A stretch of 64,000 nt of DNA from UBA8337 sp937907245 (GTDB lineage Bacteria > Pseudomonadota > Alphaproteobacteria > RS24). The notes beneath the pieces were generated by a model. It searched no databases. It was given only the letters and a program-made list of their open reading frames with translations, and was not told the DNA's origin. The translations under genes were made by a program, and so were the position numbers. Of the stretch, positions 32,700-41,659 are shown piece after piece; the stretch's first letter is position 1, and every line of letters begins with the position of its first letter. The stretch lies in contig OZ244774.1 of assembly GCA_965219485.1 (NCBI GenBank), positions 1,240,001 to 1,304,000 on the forward strand, written 5' to 3'.

Positions 32700-34571
32700 T
32701 TGGGTCTTATTGTGAGCGAAACAGAAAAACTTCAGGGACGGGCCTTAATTGAGGCTAAAGTCGCGACGCTGCCGTCTGCGCCCGGCGTCTATCGTATGCT
32801 CGATGATGAGGGCAATGCGCTTTATGTCGGCAAGGCCAAAAATCTTAAAAATCGCGTCGGGTCTTATGCGCGCCCATCCGGCCACAACAACCGTATCTCG
32901 ACCATGATTGCCGCAACGCGGCAGATGGAATTTATCCGCACGGAGACCGAGACCGACGCGCTACTGCTAGAAGCCAATCTGATTAAGAAATTACGCCCGC
33001 GCTATAATGTGCTGCTGCGGGACGATAAAAGCTTTCCCTATATTTTGCTGGCCGATGACCACGCGGTGCCGCAGCTTTACAAACACCGAGGCGCGCGTAA
33101 ACGACGCGGCGCTTACTTCGGCCCTTTTGCCTCTGCCGGCGCAGTCAACCGGACGTTGAACACTTTGCAACGCGCTTTCTTATTGCGCTCTTGCACCGAC
33201 AGTGTTTACGAAAGCCGTTCGCGCCCCTGCTTGCTATATCAAATCAAACGCTGCTCGGCGCCCTGCACCGGAGAAATTTCGACCGAGGATTACGATGAAC
33301 TGGTAGAGGAAGCGCGCGATTTTTTATCTGGCAATAGCCGCAAGGTACAAGACGCTTTGCTAGAGAAAATGCAAAGCGCCAGTGACGCGCTAGACTTTGA
33401 AGTCGCCGCCGCCGCGCGCGATCGCATTCGTGCCCTGACCTATGTGCAAAGAGGCAATGGCGTTAATCCGCTTGATGTGGTGGAGGCGGATGTCGTGGCC
33501 GTTGTGCAAGAAGGCGGACAGTCTTGCGTACAAGTCTTTTTCATTCGCGCGGGCCATAATTTGGGCAACCGAGCCTATTTCCCGCGCCATGATAAACACC
33601 AAACCGAAACAGAAATTCTCGAGGCTTTTCTTGGGCAATTCTATGAGTCGCGTCCTGTGCCGCGCGAGATTTTTATCAATCGCGCCTTATCCAGCGCCTC
33701 GCTTTTGGGCGAAGCCTTTAGTTCTCGCATGGGCCATAATGTTAAAATTCACCGCCCGCAGCGCGGCGATAAAGTGAAGCTCATTACCCATGCCGAACAA
33801 AATGCCAAAGAGGCCCTGGGTCGTCATGTCTCTGAAAGTGCCAGCCAACGCTTGTTACTCAAGGGTGTCGCCGATGCCTTTGATCTAAAAGCGCCGCCCC
33901 AACGCATCGAAGTTTTTGACAACAGCCACTTGCAAGGCACCAATCAAATTGGCGGGATGATTGTCGCAGGCCCCGATGGATTAATGAAAAACCAATATAG
34001 AAAATTCGACATCAAAGACGAAACCACCACGCCCGGCGATGACTATGCGATGATGCGCGAAGTGTTTACGCGTCGCTATGGGCGCCTCGCCAAAGAAGAA
34101 AATCGCCAGACCGCCGCTTGGCCCGATTTGGTTCTTATTGATGGCGGCAAAGGGCAGCTGAGCGTTGTACGAAAAGTAATGGTCGAACTTGGGCTCGAAG
34201 ACATCCCCCTCGTGGGCGTGGCCAAAGGGCCCGACCGAGATGCAGGGCGCGAACGGTTTTTCATGGTTGGCAAACAAGACTTCATGATGTCGCATAATTC
34301 GCCAATATTATATTACCTGCAACGCTTGCGTGATGAAGCGCATAGGTTTGCCATTGGCCGCCATCGCGCCAAACGCAAAGCCGAAATTCGCAAAAATCCA
34401 TTGGATGGCATCGACGGCATCGGTGGGCATCGCAAGAAAGCCTTGCTGCATCATTTTGGTTCCGCTCGCGAGGTAGCAAGTTCTGCACTGGCCGATCTAG
34501 AAAAAGTTGACGGCATTAGTGCAAAAATGGCGCAACGCATCTACAATCATTTTAACTCAGACGAGTCGTAA
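32700..34571 (+). CDS. uvrC: Excinuclease ABC subunit C
   Basis: The 623-residue nuclease of nucleotide excision repair, which cuts on both sides of a lesion. The N-terminal GIY-YIG domain starts APGVYRMLDDEG and has ALYVGKAKNLKNRV; a UVR motif lies near residue 225 (ALDFEVAAAARDRI), the RNase H-like C-terminal nuclease has EVFDNSHLQGTN near 400 and VLIDGGKGQL near 477, and tandem helix-hairpin-helix elements end the protein (DGIDGIGGHRKK). The start is unsure: TTG 32700 or GTG 32712, neither with a good ribosome site. pgsA follows 12 bases later. Confidence 0.95.
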   Translation: MGLIVSETEKLQGRALIEAKVATLPSAPGVYRMLDDEGNALYVGKAKNLKNRVGSYARPSGHNNRISTMIAATRQMEFIRTETETDALLLEANLIKKLRPRYNVLLRDDKSFPYILLADDHAVPQLYKHRGARKRRGAYFGPFASAGAVNRTLNTLQRAFLLRSCTDSVYESRSRPCLLYQIKRCSAPCTGEISTEDYDELVEEARDFLSGNSRKVQDALLEKMQSASDALDFEVAAAARDRIRALTYVQRGNGVNPLDVVEADVVAVVQEGGQSCVQVFFIRAGHNLGNRAYFPRHDKHQTETEILEAFLGQFYESRPVPREIFINRALSSASLLGEAFSSRMGHNVKIHRPQRGDKVKLITHAEQNAKEALGRHVSESASQRLLLKGVADAFDLKAPPQRIEVFDNSHLQGTNQIGGMIVAGPDGLMKNQYRKFDIKDETTTPGDDYAMMREVFTRRYGRLAKEENRQTAAWPDLVLIDGGKGQLSVVRKVMVELGLEDIPLVGVAKGPDRDAGRERFFMVGKQDFMMSHNSPILYYLQRLRDEAHRFAIGRHRAKRKAEIRKNPLDGIDGIGGHRKKALLHHFGSAREVASSALADLEKVDGISAKMAQRIYNHFNSDES

Positions 34572-34583
34572 GGAATCGACCCC

Positions 34584-35147
34584 ATGCAAAACCTACCCAA
34601 TCTACTAACCCTATTGCGCATTGCCATGATACCGGCCGTCTATTTGACATTCTATGTGCCTGGTCATCTTGGGGATTGGCTTGCGTTGGTTATTTTTTCG
34701 ATTGCCGGGTTCACTGATTTTTTCGATGGTTGGCTGGCGCGCAAATTAGATGTGCAATCCGGTTTCGGCCGTATGCTCGACCCAATCGCTGACAAGTTAA
34801 TGGTCGCCACCTGTCTCATGCTGCTGGTTGGTTTTGATATTGTGAACGATTGGCACATGGTGGCAGCCGTTATTATTCTGTGCCGCGAGGTTTTAGTGTC
34901 GGGCTTGCGCGAGTATCTGATGGAGCTGCGCGTGGCGCTTCCAGTTTCTACTTTGGCGAAATATAAGACCACCATTCAGATGGTCGCCATTGGGTTTTTG
35001 CTGTCTGACCAAGCGGGCGAAACGCTTCTTCCCGGGGCGTATATTATTGGGCTGGGCCTATTGTGGTTAGCCGCCATACTGACTTTGGTCACCGGCTACG
35101 ACTATATTCGCCAAGGCATGAAACACGCTGATTGGTCTGACAAGTAA
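34584..35147 (+). CDS. pgsA: Phosphatidylglycerophosphate synthase
   Basis: A 187-residue CDP-alcohol phosphatidyltransferase that joins CDP-diacylglycerol and glycerol-3-phosphate, the first step to phosphatidylglycerol and cardiolipin. The signature D-x2-D-G-x2-A-R-x8-G-x3-D-x3-D is complete in DFFDGWLARKLD and GRMLDPIADK near residues 45-72. Four or more membrane helices fit the family. It follows uvrC directly, a common pairing in proteobacteria. Confidence 0.94.
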   Translation: MQNLPNLLTLLRIAMIPAVYLTFYVPGHLGDWLALVIFSIAGFTDFFDGWLARKLDVQSGFGRMLDPIADKLMVATCLMLLVGFDIVNDWHMVAAVIILCREVLVSGLREYLMELRVALPVSTLAKYKTTIQMVAIGFLLSDQAGETLLPGAYIIGLGLLWLAAILTLVTGYDYIRQGMKHADWSDK

Positions 35148-35238
35148 GCGAATGTTTTCGTGGGCTGGTAATGCAGTCTATTATTGGCTACATGTGCCTC
35201 AGTTTAGGTATAACCCCTAGAGATTTGACGAGACCCAA

Positions 35239-35538
35239 ATGACCGACCGTGCCCCTCTTCCCTGCCCCGAAATGGCTGAAGTTCGTGAAACCATCGACGC
35301 GCTCGATCGCCAACTCGTGGCCCTATTGACCCAACGCCAAAAAATGATTGAGGCGGCTGGCAATATTAAGCCCGCACGCACCACCGTACGCGATGAAGCG
35401 CGCATCGAAGAAGTTATTGATTTGGTATTAAAAGAAGCCGCCAAGACAGGGCTCGCTGCAGAGATTGCGGAGCCTGTTTGGCGGCAACTGATTGAAAGCT
35501 CAATCGAGCATGAATATCGGGTGTTTGATAAGCGTTAG
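35239..35538 (+). CDS. Chorismate mutase, AroQ class
   Basis: A 99-residue all-helical chorismate mutase, turning chorismate to prephenate for phenylalanine and tyrosine. Active-site residues appear in the order expected: Arg in VRETIDALDRQLVALLTQR, Lys in GNIKPART, Arg/Glu near DEARIEEVIDLV, and Glu/Gln in VWRQLIESSIEHE. Isochorismate pyruvate lyase (PchB) has the same fold, so that is the alternative; nothing near suggests siderophore synthesis. It converges with the ferredoxin gene, overlapping by 4 bases. Confidence 0.82.
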   Translation: MTDRAPLPCPEMAEVRETIDALDRQLVALLTQRQKMIEAAGNIKPARTTVRDEARIEEVIDLVLKEAAKTGLAAEIAEPVWRQLIESSIEHEYRVFDKR

Positions 35539-35855
35539 AATTGTTTTTCTGGAACATCCAAAGTAAGGCCGTCTAGCTCATCGCTGATTTTCAACTGGCA
35601 AGACAGGCGACTATTGTCTTTCACTTCAAAAGCGAAATCCAACATGTCAGATTCCATTTCTGCGCGGTCGCCGGTTTTGGCCACCCATTCGTCGCGCACA
35701 TAAACATGGCACGTTGCGCAAGCACAGGCTCCACCGCAGTCTGCATCGATACCGACGACTGAATTTTTGATCGCCACTTCCATTACGGTCATGCCGTTGT
35801 TACCCTCATGAGTAACTTCTGTGCCGTCGTGTCCGACGAAAGTAATTTTAGCCAT
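35535..35855 (-). CDS. 2Fe-2S ferredoxin
   Basis: A 106-residue adrenodoxin-type ferredoxin. The cluster cysteines are in DCGGACACATCHVYV (C-x5-C-x2-C) near residue 40 and in RLSCQLKI near 86. Such ferredoxins carry electrons to P450s, or to iron-sulfur assembly. I start at 35855, where GGAGG is 5 nt upstream; the longer frame starts inside that ribosome site. It is a single gene with no redox partner beside it. Confidence 0.93.
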   Translation of the reverse strand: MAKITFVGHDGTEVTHEGNNGMTVMEVAIKNSVVGIDADCGGACACATCHVYVRDEWVAKTGDRAEMESDMLDFAFEVKDNSRLSCQLKISDELDGLTLDVPEKQF

Positions 35856-35982
35856 TTTTTCCTCCAATTAAGTAAACTGAATATACGCACTTTCCGCTTG
35901 AGGGCAAGCACTCGCCGCTTCATATTATCGGAATATTATAGCTCCCCGTCCCCCCCCTCTTGTTTCAAAGAAGGCTCCGCCA

Positions 35983-36972
35983 ATGGCACGCCACATAACG
36001 ATTAAAGTAGAAACATGGCCTTTGAAGCAGCGCTTCGCAATTGCTCGAGGCAGCAAAGTGGATGCGGATGTAATTTGCGTCGAAATTGAAGAAAACGGCT
36101 TCCTCGGCCGTGGCGAAGCGGTGCCCTATGCTCGATTTGGCGAAACCCTAGAGACTGCCAGTGCCAGCATTGAGGCCCTTATGCCGTCGTTAAAGGCGGG
36201 CATGACCCGCGAAGACCTAAGCCAAGCGCTTTTGCCAGGGGCGGCACGCAATGCTTTGGACTGCGCCTTATGGGATTTGGCAGCCAAACAAAGTGGCGAA
36301 AGAGCTTATGTAACGGCTGGCATATCCGCCCTCAGGCCTATCACCACGGCTTTTACCATCGGGCTAGACGATGCCGATCGCATGGCCATTATGGCGGTGA
36401 AGGCCCAGGTCTATCCGCTGCTCAAAATAAAGCTAGGTGGGCCAGAGGGCGTGATGGCAGACCTCACGCGCTTGAGCGCGGTCGCGGAAGCACGCCCCGA
36501 TGCGCAATTGGTGGTCGATGCCAATGAAGGCTGGCAAGTGGGTGAGCTGGCGCGTTATGCCGAGGCGCTGGGGCGGTATGGCGTGCTTTTTTTCGAGCAA
36601 CCCGTGCCGCAAGCGCAAGAGAGCGAGCTATCAAAAATCGACCTACCGTTTTGCGCCGATGAAAGCGTCCACGACCGCCATGATATCGAAGCCATGGGCG
36701 ATGCCTATTCTTGGGTAAATATTAAACTCGATAAAGCCGGCGGACTTACCGAGGCGCTGGCTTGTGTTGAGATGGCACGCGCTCGGCGCAAAAAAATAAT
36801 GGTCGGCTGCATGGTCGCCACATCTCTATCTATGGCCCCCGCTTTTATTGTGGCGCAACACGCAGATCTGGTCGACCTAGATGGCCCCCTCTGGTTGGCG
36901 CAAGACCGAGACCCGGGCCTGGTGTTTGATGGTGCCAGCCTACACCCGCCAAGCGCCGATATTTGGGGCTAG
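35983..36972 (+). CDS. Dipeptide epimerase, enolase superfamily
   Basis: A 329-residue member of the L-Ala-D/L-Glu epimerase group of the enolase superfamily, used in recycling of murein peptides. The catalytic K-x-K is in LLKIKLGG near residue 150, metal ligands are in VVDANEGW, FFEQPVP and CADESVHD, and the second base Lys in NIKLDKAGG near 247. The family's typical GCMVATSLS specificity loop is near 274. The stop codon lies inside the first unit of a 19-bp tandem repeat. Exact dipeptide specificity is not fixed by the sequence. Confidence 0.9.
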   Translation: MARHITIKVETWPLKQRFAIARGSKVDADVICVEIEENGFLGRGEAVPYARFGETLETASASIEALMPSLKAGMTREDLSQALLPGAARNALDCALWDLAAKQSGERAYVTAGISALRPITTAFTIGLDDADRMAIMAVKAQVYPLLKIKLGGPEGVMADLTRLSAVAEARPDAQLVVDANEGWQVGELARYAEALGRYGVLFFEQPVPQAQESELSKIDLPFCADESVHDRHDIEAMGDAYSWVNIKLDKAGGLTEALACVEMARARRKKIMVGCMVATSLSMAPAFIVAQHADLVDLDGPLWLAQDRDPGLVFDGASLHPPSADIWG

Positions 36973-37009
36973 CGCCGATATTTGGGGCTAGCGCCGACAT
37001 TTGGGGCTA
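36953..37009. repeat. 19-bp tandem repeat, three units
   Basis: GCGCCGATATTTGGGGCTA occurs three times head to tail (36953-36971, 36972-36990, 36991-37009) with one mismatch in the third. The first unit encodes the end of the epimerase, and its TAG stop is at the unit junction, so each unit also carries a stop codon copy. Confidence 0.9.
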
Positions 37010-37042
37010 GCGCGCAAACTTCTCTGTGCCGAGACAAAATAC

Positions 37043-37081
37043 TTGATGGCCTACTCATTCTTAGTTAATAATGATTATTAA
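37043..37081 (+). promoter_or_regulatory. Promoter with Fur-like operator
   Basis: TTAATAAT-G-ATTATTAA (37065-37081) is a perfect 8-1-8 palindrome and matches 13 of 15 positions of the 7-1-7 Fur box TGATAATNATTATCA. A TTGATG (37043-37048) and AATAAT (37067-37072), 18 bp apart, form a likely promoter whose -10 lies inside the palindrome, so a bound repressor would block it. The gene served starts at 37112. Confidence 0.6.
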
Positions 37082-37111
37082 TTGCAATATACCCCAGAAA
37101 AGGATTTCCAC

Positions 37112-37417
37112 ATGACCCGACGCATTGCCGCCAAACACCTCAGCTTAATAAGCTGCCTTTGTTTCGCCCTTCTGTTCTCCCTGCCTAGTTTCGCGGGCGA
37201 ACAATGTCCGGTGCCATACTCAGAGTTTGAAGAGGCTATTCCGCATATCGATATGCCTGCCTGTCCGGATAATTTGCCAAATAAAGATAAGGGTTTTTGC
37301 CGACTTGTTATGCAAGGCGCAGAGGCTTTTGTTTACAGTTTCCATTATACCGACGAGGATCCCTGCTTGGTTTCCATCCAGAAAGCCAAAAAATCTACCT
37401 ACTTGAGGCGCGAATAG
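37112..37417 (+). CDS. Small exported Cys protein, possibly iron-regulated
   Basis: A 101-residue protein with a Sec signal peptide (basic MTRRIAAKH, hydrophobic core, cleavage near SFA-GE). The mature part has four Cys in EQCPVPY, PACPDN, GFCRLV and DPCLVS, probably two disulfides, and an acidic middle. The start at 37112 has AAGGA 8 nt upstream; the frame extends to 37082 without a ribosome site. A Fur-like palindrome covers its promoter, which suggests control by iron or another metal. I do not recognise the family. Confidence 0.75.
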   Translation: MTRRIAAKHLSLISCLCFALLFSLPSFAGEQCPVPYSEFEEAIPHIDMPACPDNLPNKDKGFCRLVMQGAEAFVYSFHYTDEDPCLVSIQKAKKSTYLRRE

Positions 37418-37431
37418 GCTAAGTTTCCCGC

Positions 37432-38439
37432 ATGACGATAGATTGGAAAAACCCAAAGTATCTCGAGCTGCCAGACTTACGCATGGCGGTTTTTGAAGCT
37501 GGCACCCCGCGCGACGATCGCCCCAGTGTGGTGCTATGCCATGGCTGGCCAGAAGTTGCCTATAGTTGGCGCAAAGTCGTGCCATCTCTGGTAGAGGCGG
37601 GCTGGCACGTGATTATTCCCGAACAGCGCGGCTATGGTTTTACCGGCAAAGCCCTCAGCGATGCTGGCGATGAGAGCGGCGTGCCGCTTTACGATATGGC
37701 GCATTTGACAGGCGATATGGCGCATCTTCTCGATGCCTATGGCCTAGAGAAAGCGGTTTTTGCTGGCCATGATTGGGGCGGCCTTATGATATGGCAATTG
37801 CCGTTTTTCCAATCCGAGCGCATTGCCGGACTTATCGGCGTCAATACCCCGTTCATTCCGCGCCTGTCGCACGACCCTATCGAGCTGATGCGGGGCGCCA
37901 TGGGCGAAGATTTTTATATCGTGATGTTTCAAAACTACGGCCAAGCCGAAGCCATATTAGACGCGGACCCGGCGCTACCTTTAGGCTGCCTCTATCGCCA
38001 AAGCGCGGGCGACGCGCAAACGCAAACACCGCCGCCAGCAGGGTCAGCTGAGGTATGGGAAAAGATACAATTGCTCAAAATGATACAACAAGACGAAGCC
38101 ACTTGGCCCGGCGTTCCTTTATTGAATGACGAAGATTTTGCTTATTACGTCGACGCCTATAAGCGCTCTGGTTTTCGCGGCGGCATTAATTGGTACCGAA
38201 ATTTCACTCGTAACTGGCAAGCCGCTGAGGGCGTAGAGCAAACCGTGCCGCACCCCAGCTTGATGATTTGCGCCGCCGACGACCACGTGTTGCCCCCCTC
38301 CATGGCCGACGGTATGCCCGCCTATGTCAGCGATTTAGAGACCCATATCATCGACAATTGCGGCCATTGGACTCAAAACGAACAGCCCGAAGCCTTAAGC
38401 GCCTTAATGCTAGATTGGCTAGCGCGGCGTTTCGGTTAA
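37432..38439 (+). CDS. Alpha/beta hydrolase, epoxide hydrolase-like
   Basis: A 335-residue alpha/beta-hydrolase of the epoxide hydrolase group. The oxyanion motif is HGWPE near residue 38 (the HGxP of epoxide hydrolases), the nucleophile is Asp in AGHDWGG near 115, and the last His is in NCGHWTQNEQPE near 311, with the acid in CAADDHVLP near 283. A lid-domain Tyr lies in NWYRNFTRNW near 260. It would open epoxides to diols; the substrate is unknown. It lies 14 bases after the small exported protein gene. Confidence 0.88.
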   Translation: MTIDWKNPKYLELPDLRMAVFEAGTPRDDRPSVVLCHGWPEVAYSWRKVVPSLVEAGWHVIIPEQRGYGFTGKALSDAGDESGVPLYDMAHLTGDMAHLLDAYGLEKAVFAGHDWGGLMIWQLPFFQSERIAGLIGVNTPFIPRLSHDPIELMRGAMGEDFYIVMFQNYGQAEAILDADPALPLGCLYRQSAGDAQTQTPPPAGSAEVWEKIQLLKMIQQDEATWPGVPLLNDEDFAYYVDAYKRSGFRGGINWYRNFTRNWQAAEGVEQTVPHPSLMICAADDHVLPPSMADGMPAYVSDLETHIIDNCGHWTQNEQPEALSALMLDWLARRFG

Positions 38440-38528
38440 ACCTGCGAGATATTTTTTTGCAAAACCTTGAGCCAGCGCACGGCTAGCCCTATAGTCGCGC
38501 CAACTGAACAGAGATTTGTAGCGAGACG

Positions 38529-39839
38529 ATGAACAAACCTGAAAAAGACATAGGCCAAGCTTCCGCCACCCAAATTGCCGCCATTCAAGGCGACGCACCT
38601 TTGCGTATTCTATTGCCGAGCTATCGCTCCGACCCGCATACTGGCGGCCAAGGCATTTATATGCGCCTAATTGCCAAAGCGCTGGTTGATTTGGGTCATC
38701 ATGTGGACGTCATCTCGGGGCCGCCTTACCCCGACCTCGACCCACGCGTGGGGCTGATTAAACTGCCGTCGCTAGATATGTATGCTCGCCCGAACCCGAT
38801 ACTGTGTCTCAATCGGGAAATCATGTCGAATAAGACTGATTTCTTCGAATGGTGGAGCCACAATTGGGGCGGCTTCCCCGAGCCCTATACATTCGGCGTT
38901 CGTATGGCCGACTATATGCGCGATAAAATCGACGACTATGACATTATGCATGACAACCAAACGCTGTGTTACGGCATGCTTGATGTGCGCGCCATGGGGC
39001 TGCCCGTTGTCGGCACCATTCATCACCCGATTACCATGGACAAGCGCATTGATATTGCCCATGCCAAATGGCCACACATGAAGTTTTTGAAATGGCGCTG
39101 GTATAGTTTCTTGAACATGCAAATCAAAGTGGCGCGCCAGCTAGACCCGCTCATCGTGGTGTCGGATAGCACCAAGCGCGATGTCGAAAAAGACTTCGGC
39201 GTCGACCCGAAAAAAATGGTTCGCATCCACCACGGTATCGACCACGAATTATTTCAACCCCAACCCCATATTACCCGCAAGACCAATCGACTAATGGTCA
39301 CGGCCAGCGCGGATGTGCCCCTAAAAGGGCTGATTTACCTCATCGAGGCATATGCCAGCCTCCTCCAAGCGCATCCTGATTTGGAGCTGCTGGTAGTCGG
39401 GCGCCTGCGCGAAGGCCAAACGATGCAATTGCTGAATAAACTAGGCATTCGCGACCGTGTTAAATTTGTCTCTGGCCTGACCAGCGAAGATATTCGCGAC
39501 CTCTATGCCGAGGCTACCATTGCCGTATCGCCATCGGTTTATGAGGGCTTTGGCTTTCCCGCCGGCGAGGCTTTATCTTGCGGTGTGCCAACCATTGCCA
39601 CCACCGGCGGCTCGTTACCAGAGGTTGTGGGGGATGCCGGTCTTGTGGTGCCACATTCCAATCCGCCAGCGCTGGCAGAGGCTATTGACGCCTTGCTAAA
39701 AGATCCGGCGCGGCGCGAAGCCATGTCGAAAAAAGCCCGTCAGCACATTCTGGATAATTTTAAATGGGAACGCTGCGCACGCGACGTGGTGGCTTTATAT
39801 CGCCAAACTTTAGCGGCTCACCACAAGGTTTCTCTGTAG
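38529..39839 (+). CDS. Glycosyltransferase family 4
   Basis: A 436-residue GT-B fold glycosyltransferase, GT4 type. The N-terminal half has RSDPHTGGQGIYMRLIAKAL, the usual acceptor-side glycine loop, and the C-terminal half has SASADVPLKGLIYLIEA, then SPSVYEGFGFPAGEALSCG near residue 340, the E-x7-E retaining motif. It adds a sugar from a nucleotide sugar to an unknown acceptor. The methyltransferase starts 3 bases after its stop and the cyclase-like gene overlaps that one, so the three form one operon. Confidence 0.9.
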   Translation: MNKPEKDIGQASATQIAAIQGDAPLRILLPSYRSDPHTGGQGIYMRLIAKALVDLGHHVDVISGPPYPDLDPRVGLIKLPSLDMYARPNPILCLNREIMSNKTDFFEWWSHNWGGFPEPYTFGVRMADYMRDKIDDYDIMHDNQTLCYGMLDVRAMGLPVVGTIHHPITMDKRIDIAHAKWPHMKFLKWRWYSFLNMQIKVARQLDPLIVVSDSTKRDVEKDFGVDPKKMVRIHHGIDHELFQPQPHITRKTNRLMVTASADVPLKGLIYLIEAYASLLQAHPDLELLVVGRLREGQTMQLLNKLGIRDRVKFVSGLTSEDIRDLYAEATIAVSPSVYEGFGFPAGEALSCGVPTIATTGGSLPEVVGDAGLVVPHSNPPALAEAIDALLKDPARREAMSKKARQHILDNFKWERCARDVVALYRQTLAAHHKVSL

Positions 39840-39842
39840 ATT

Positions 39843-40586
39843 ATGCAAACCATCAATCTTAATTTTCTCGGCCTTGAAGACGACCACCGGGTGCTCGACT
39901 TGGGTTGCGGTCATGGTCGACACACCCATGCGGCTTTCTTTCATAAGCGCTGCCAAGCGGTCGGCATTGACCTTGGCTTTGACGATATTCTGATCACTCG
40001 CAATGGGTTTGACGCTCACCCAGATTTACAACCCCAGACAGGGCGCATGCGCAGCTATGACCTGATGGTTGGCGATGCGCTGCAACTGCCTTTCGTGGAT
40101 GGCCATTTTGATCGCCTGATTTGCTCGGAGGTTCTGGAGCATATCCCAGATTACCAAGCCGCTTTGGCCGAGATTTGGCGGGTGATGAAACCGGGCGGGC
40201 GCATTGGCATTTCTGTGCCGCACCGTTGGCCGGAAAAGATTTGTTGGTTGTTGTCAGAAGACTATCACAACACACCCGGCGGCCATGTGCGGATATTTAA
40301 GGCCAAGGAGCTGCGCGCCGATTTCGAAGCCTTGGGCTTTACCTTCCAACGCAAACATTTAAAGCATGGATTGCACAGCCCCTATTGGTGGTTGCGCTGC
40401 GCGATTGGGGTGACCAACGACCGCAATATTTTTGTGCGCGCCTATAAAAAATTGCTCGAAATTGAAATTTTGAAAAACCCACTTCCTTTGCGTATTTTAT
40501 CGGCGCTGGCAGACCCATGGATGGGTAAAAGCGTGGTGCTTTATTTTGAAAAACCGCTCGACACGAACTCGAAAGACGCCACATGA
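39843..40586 (+). CDS. Class I SAM-dependent methyltransferase
   Basis: A 247-residue methyltransferase of the UbiE/COQ5-like type. The SAM glycine loop is VLDLGCGHGRHTHA near residue 18, the acidic strand VGIDLGF near 41, and motif IV GDALQLPFVDGHFDRLICSEVLEH, seen as FDRLICSEVLEHI near 90. A post-motif MKPGGRIGISVPH follows. The C-terminal 100 residues are not typical and may bind the acceptor. It is the second gene of the glycosyltransferase operon and overlaps the third by 4 bases (ATGA). Confidence 0.88.
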   Translation: MQTINLNFLGLEDDHRVLDLGCGHGRHTHAAFFHKRCQAVGIDLGFDDILITRNGFDAHPDLQPQTGRMRSYDLMVGDALQLPFVDGHFDRLICSEVLEHIPDYQAALAEIWRVMKPGGRIGISVPHRWPEKICWLLSEDYHNTPGGHVRIFKAKELRADFEALGFTFQRKHLKHGLHSPYWWLRCAIGVTNDRNIFVRAYKKLLEIEILKNPLPLRILSALADPWMGKSVVLYFEKPLDTNSKDAT

Positions 40587-41641
40587 GCCAGACGTCAAAG
40601 TCTCCCTTTGGTGATTTCTTCAACGGCGCTCGCGATAGCATGTTGGCCTTACAAAACCGCGATGGCTCTATCCCTTGGTTTCAAAACGGCGTCATTGACC
40701 CATGGAATCATTTGGAAGCCGTGATGGGCTTAAACGTCATTGGCGAAAGAGACGCGGCCGAACATGGCCTTGCTTTCTTGCGCGACAGCCAAGCCCCAGA
40801 TGGCAGTTGGTGGGGGCAATTAGGAAGCGCTGTGCCGATTGACGAAGCCTTGCACCAATTCACCATGCAGGGCATTGAGAGCGGACACCGCATTCGTGAC
40901 ACCAATTTTATTGCCTATATCGCTACCGCCATTTGGCATCATTATTCGCTGCATCAAGACCTCGATTTTGCCCATGCCAATTGGCCAATGGTGAAAGCTG
41001 CGATTGATTTCATACTCACTTTGCAATCCGAACATGGCGAGGTTCGGTGGACGGCGCGCGACCCCGGCACCCCAGAAGACGATGCTTTGGTGACGGGCAA
41101 TAGCTCGATCCACAAAAGCCTCATTTGTGCGGAAAAATTGGCCAAAGCCTTAGGCCAAGACGCCGGCTCATGGCACAGCGCGCGTCTAAAGTTGGGCGAA
41201 GCACTGGCGCATAAGCCCGAACGGTTCGACCGCACGTGGGAGCCCAAAACGCGCTATTCGATGGATTGGTATTACCCTGTGCTAAGTGGCGCCTTGGCGC
41301 ACGAACAGGCTAAGCTTCGGCTTGAAAAACGCTGGGATGACTTCGTTATCGATGGCTTCGGCTGCCGCTGTGTGGAAGACGAGCCTTGGATTACGGTGGC
41401 GGAAAGCGCCGAGCTGATTATGGCTCTGGTGGCCCATGGCGATATGGCCCGCGCGCAAACACAGCTTTCGTGGCTCGACCAATTTAGAGATGAAAACGGC
41501 GCTTATTGGATGGGCATGCAGGTAGAGCAAAAAGCCTTCTGGCCAATCGAGCAACCAGCGTGGACGGCCGGCGCGGTTATTTTAGCGCAGGATGCCGTGA
41601 GCCAAAAGACGCCAGCCCATGGCGTGCTGACAGGGCGTTAA
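40583..41641 (+). CDS. Terpene-cyclase/prenyltransferase-like toroid protein
   Basis: A 352-residue alpha/alpha-toroid protein, similar to the squalene-hopene cyclase and prenyltransferase beta-subunit fold. QW-like repeats are seen: LALQNRDGSIPWFQ near residue 22, FLRDSQAPDGSWWGQ near 66, LTLQSEHGEVRW near 142 and FRDENGAYWMG near 303. The DXDD motif of squalene cyclases is not present, so it may be a sugar- or lipid-processing toroid, not a true cyclase. It is the third gene of the operon, coupled to the methyltransferase. Confidence 0.75.
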   Translation: MSQTSKSPFGDFFNGARDSMLALQNRDGSIPWFQNGVIDPWNHLEAVMGLNVIGERDAAEHGLAFLRDSQAPDGSWWGQLGSAVPIDEALHQFTMQGIESGHRIRDTNFIAYIATAIWHHYSLHQDLDFAHANWPMVKAAIDFILTLQSEHGEVRWTARDPGTPEDDALVTGNSSIHKSLICAEKLAKALGQDAGSWHSARLKLGEALAHKPERFDRTWEPKTRYSMDWYYPVLSGALAHEQAKLRLEKRWDDFVIDGFGCRCVEDEPWITVAESAELIMALVAHGDMARAQTQLSWLDQFRDENGAYWMGMQVEQKAFWPIEQPAWTAGAVILAQDAVSQKTPAHGVLTGR

Positions 41642-41659
41642 AGACGGGTTATCGCCACC

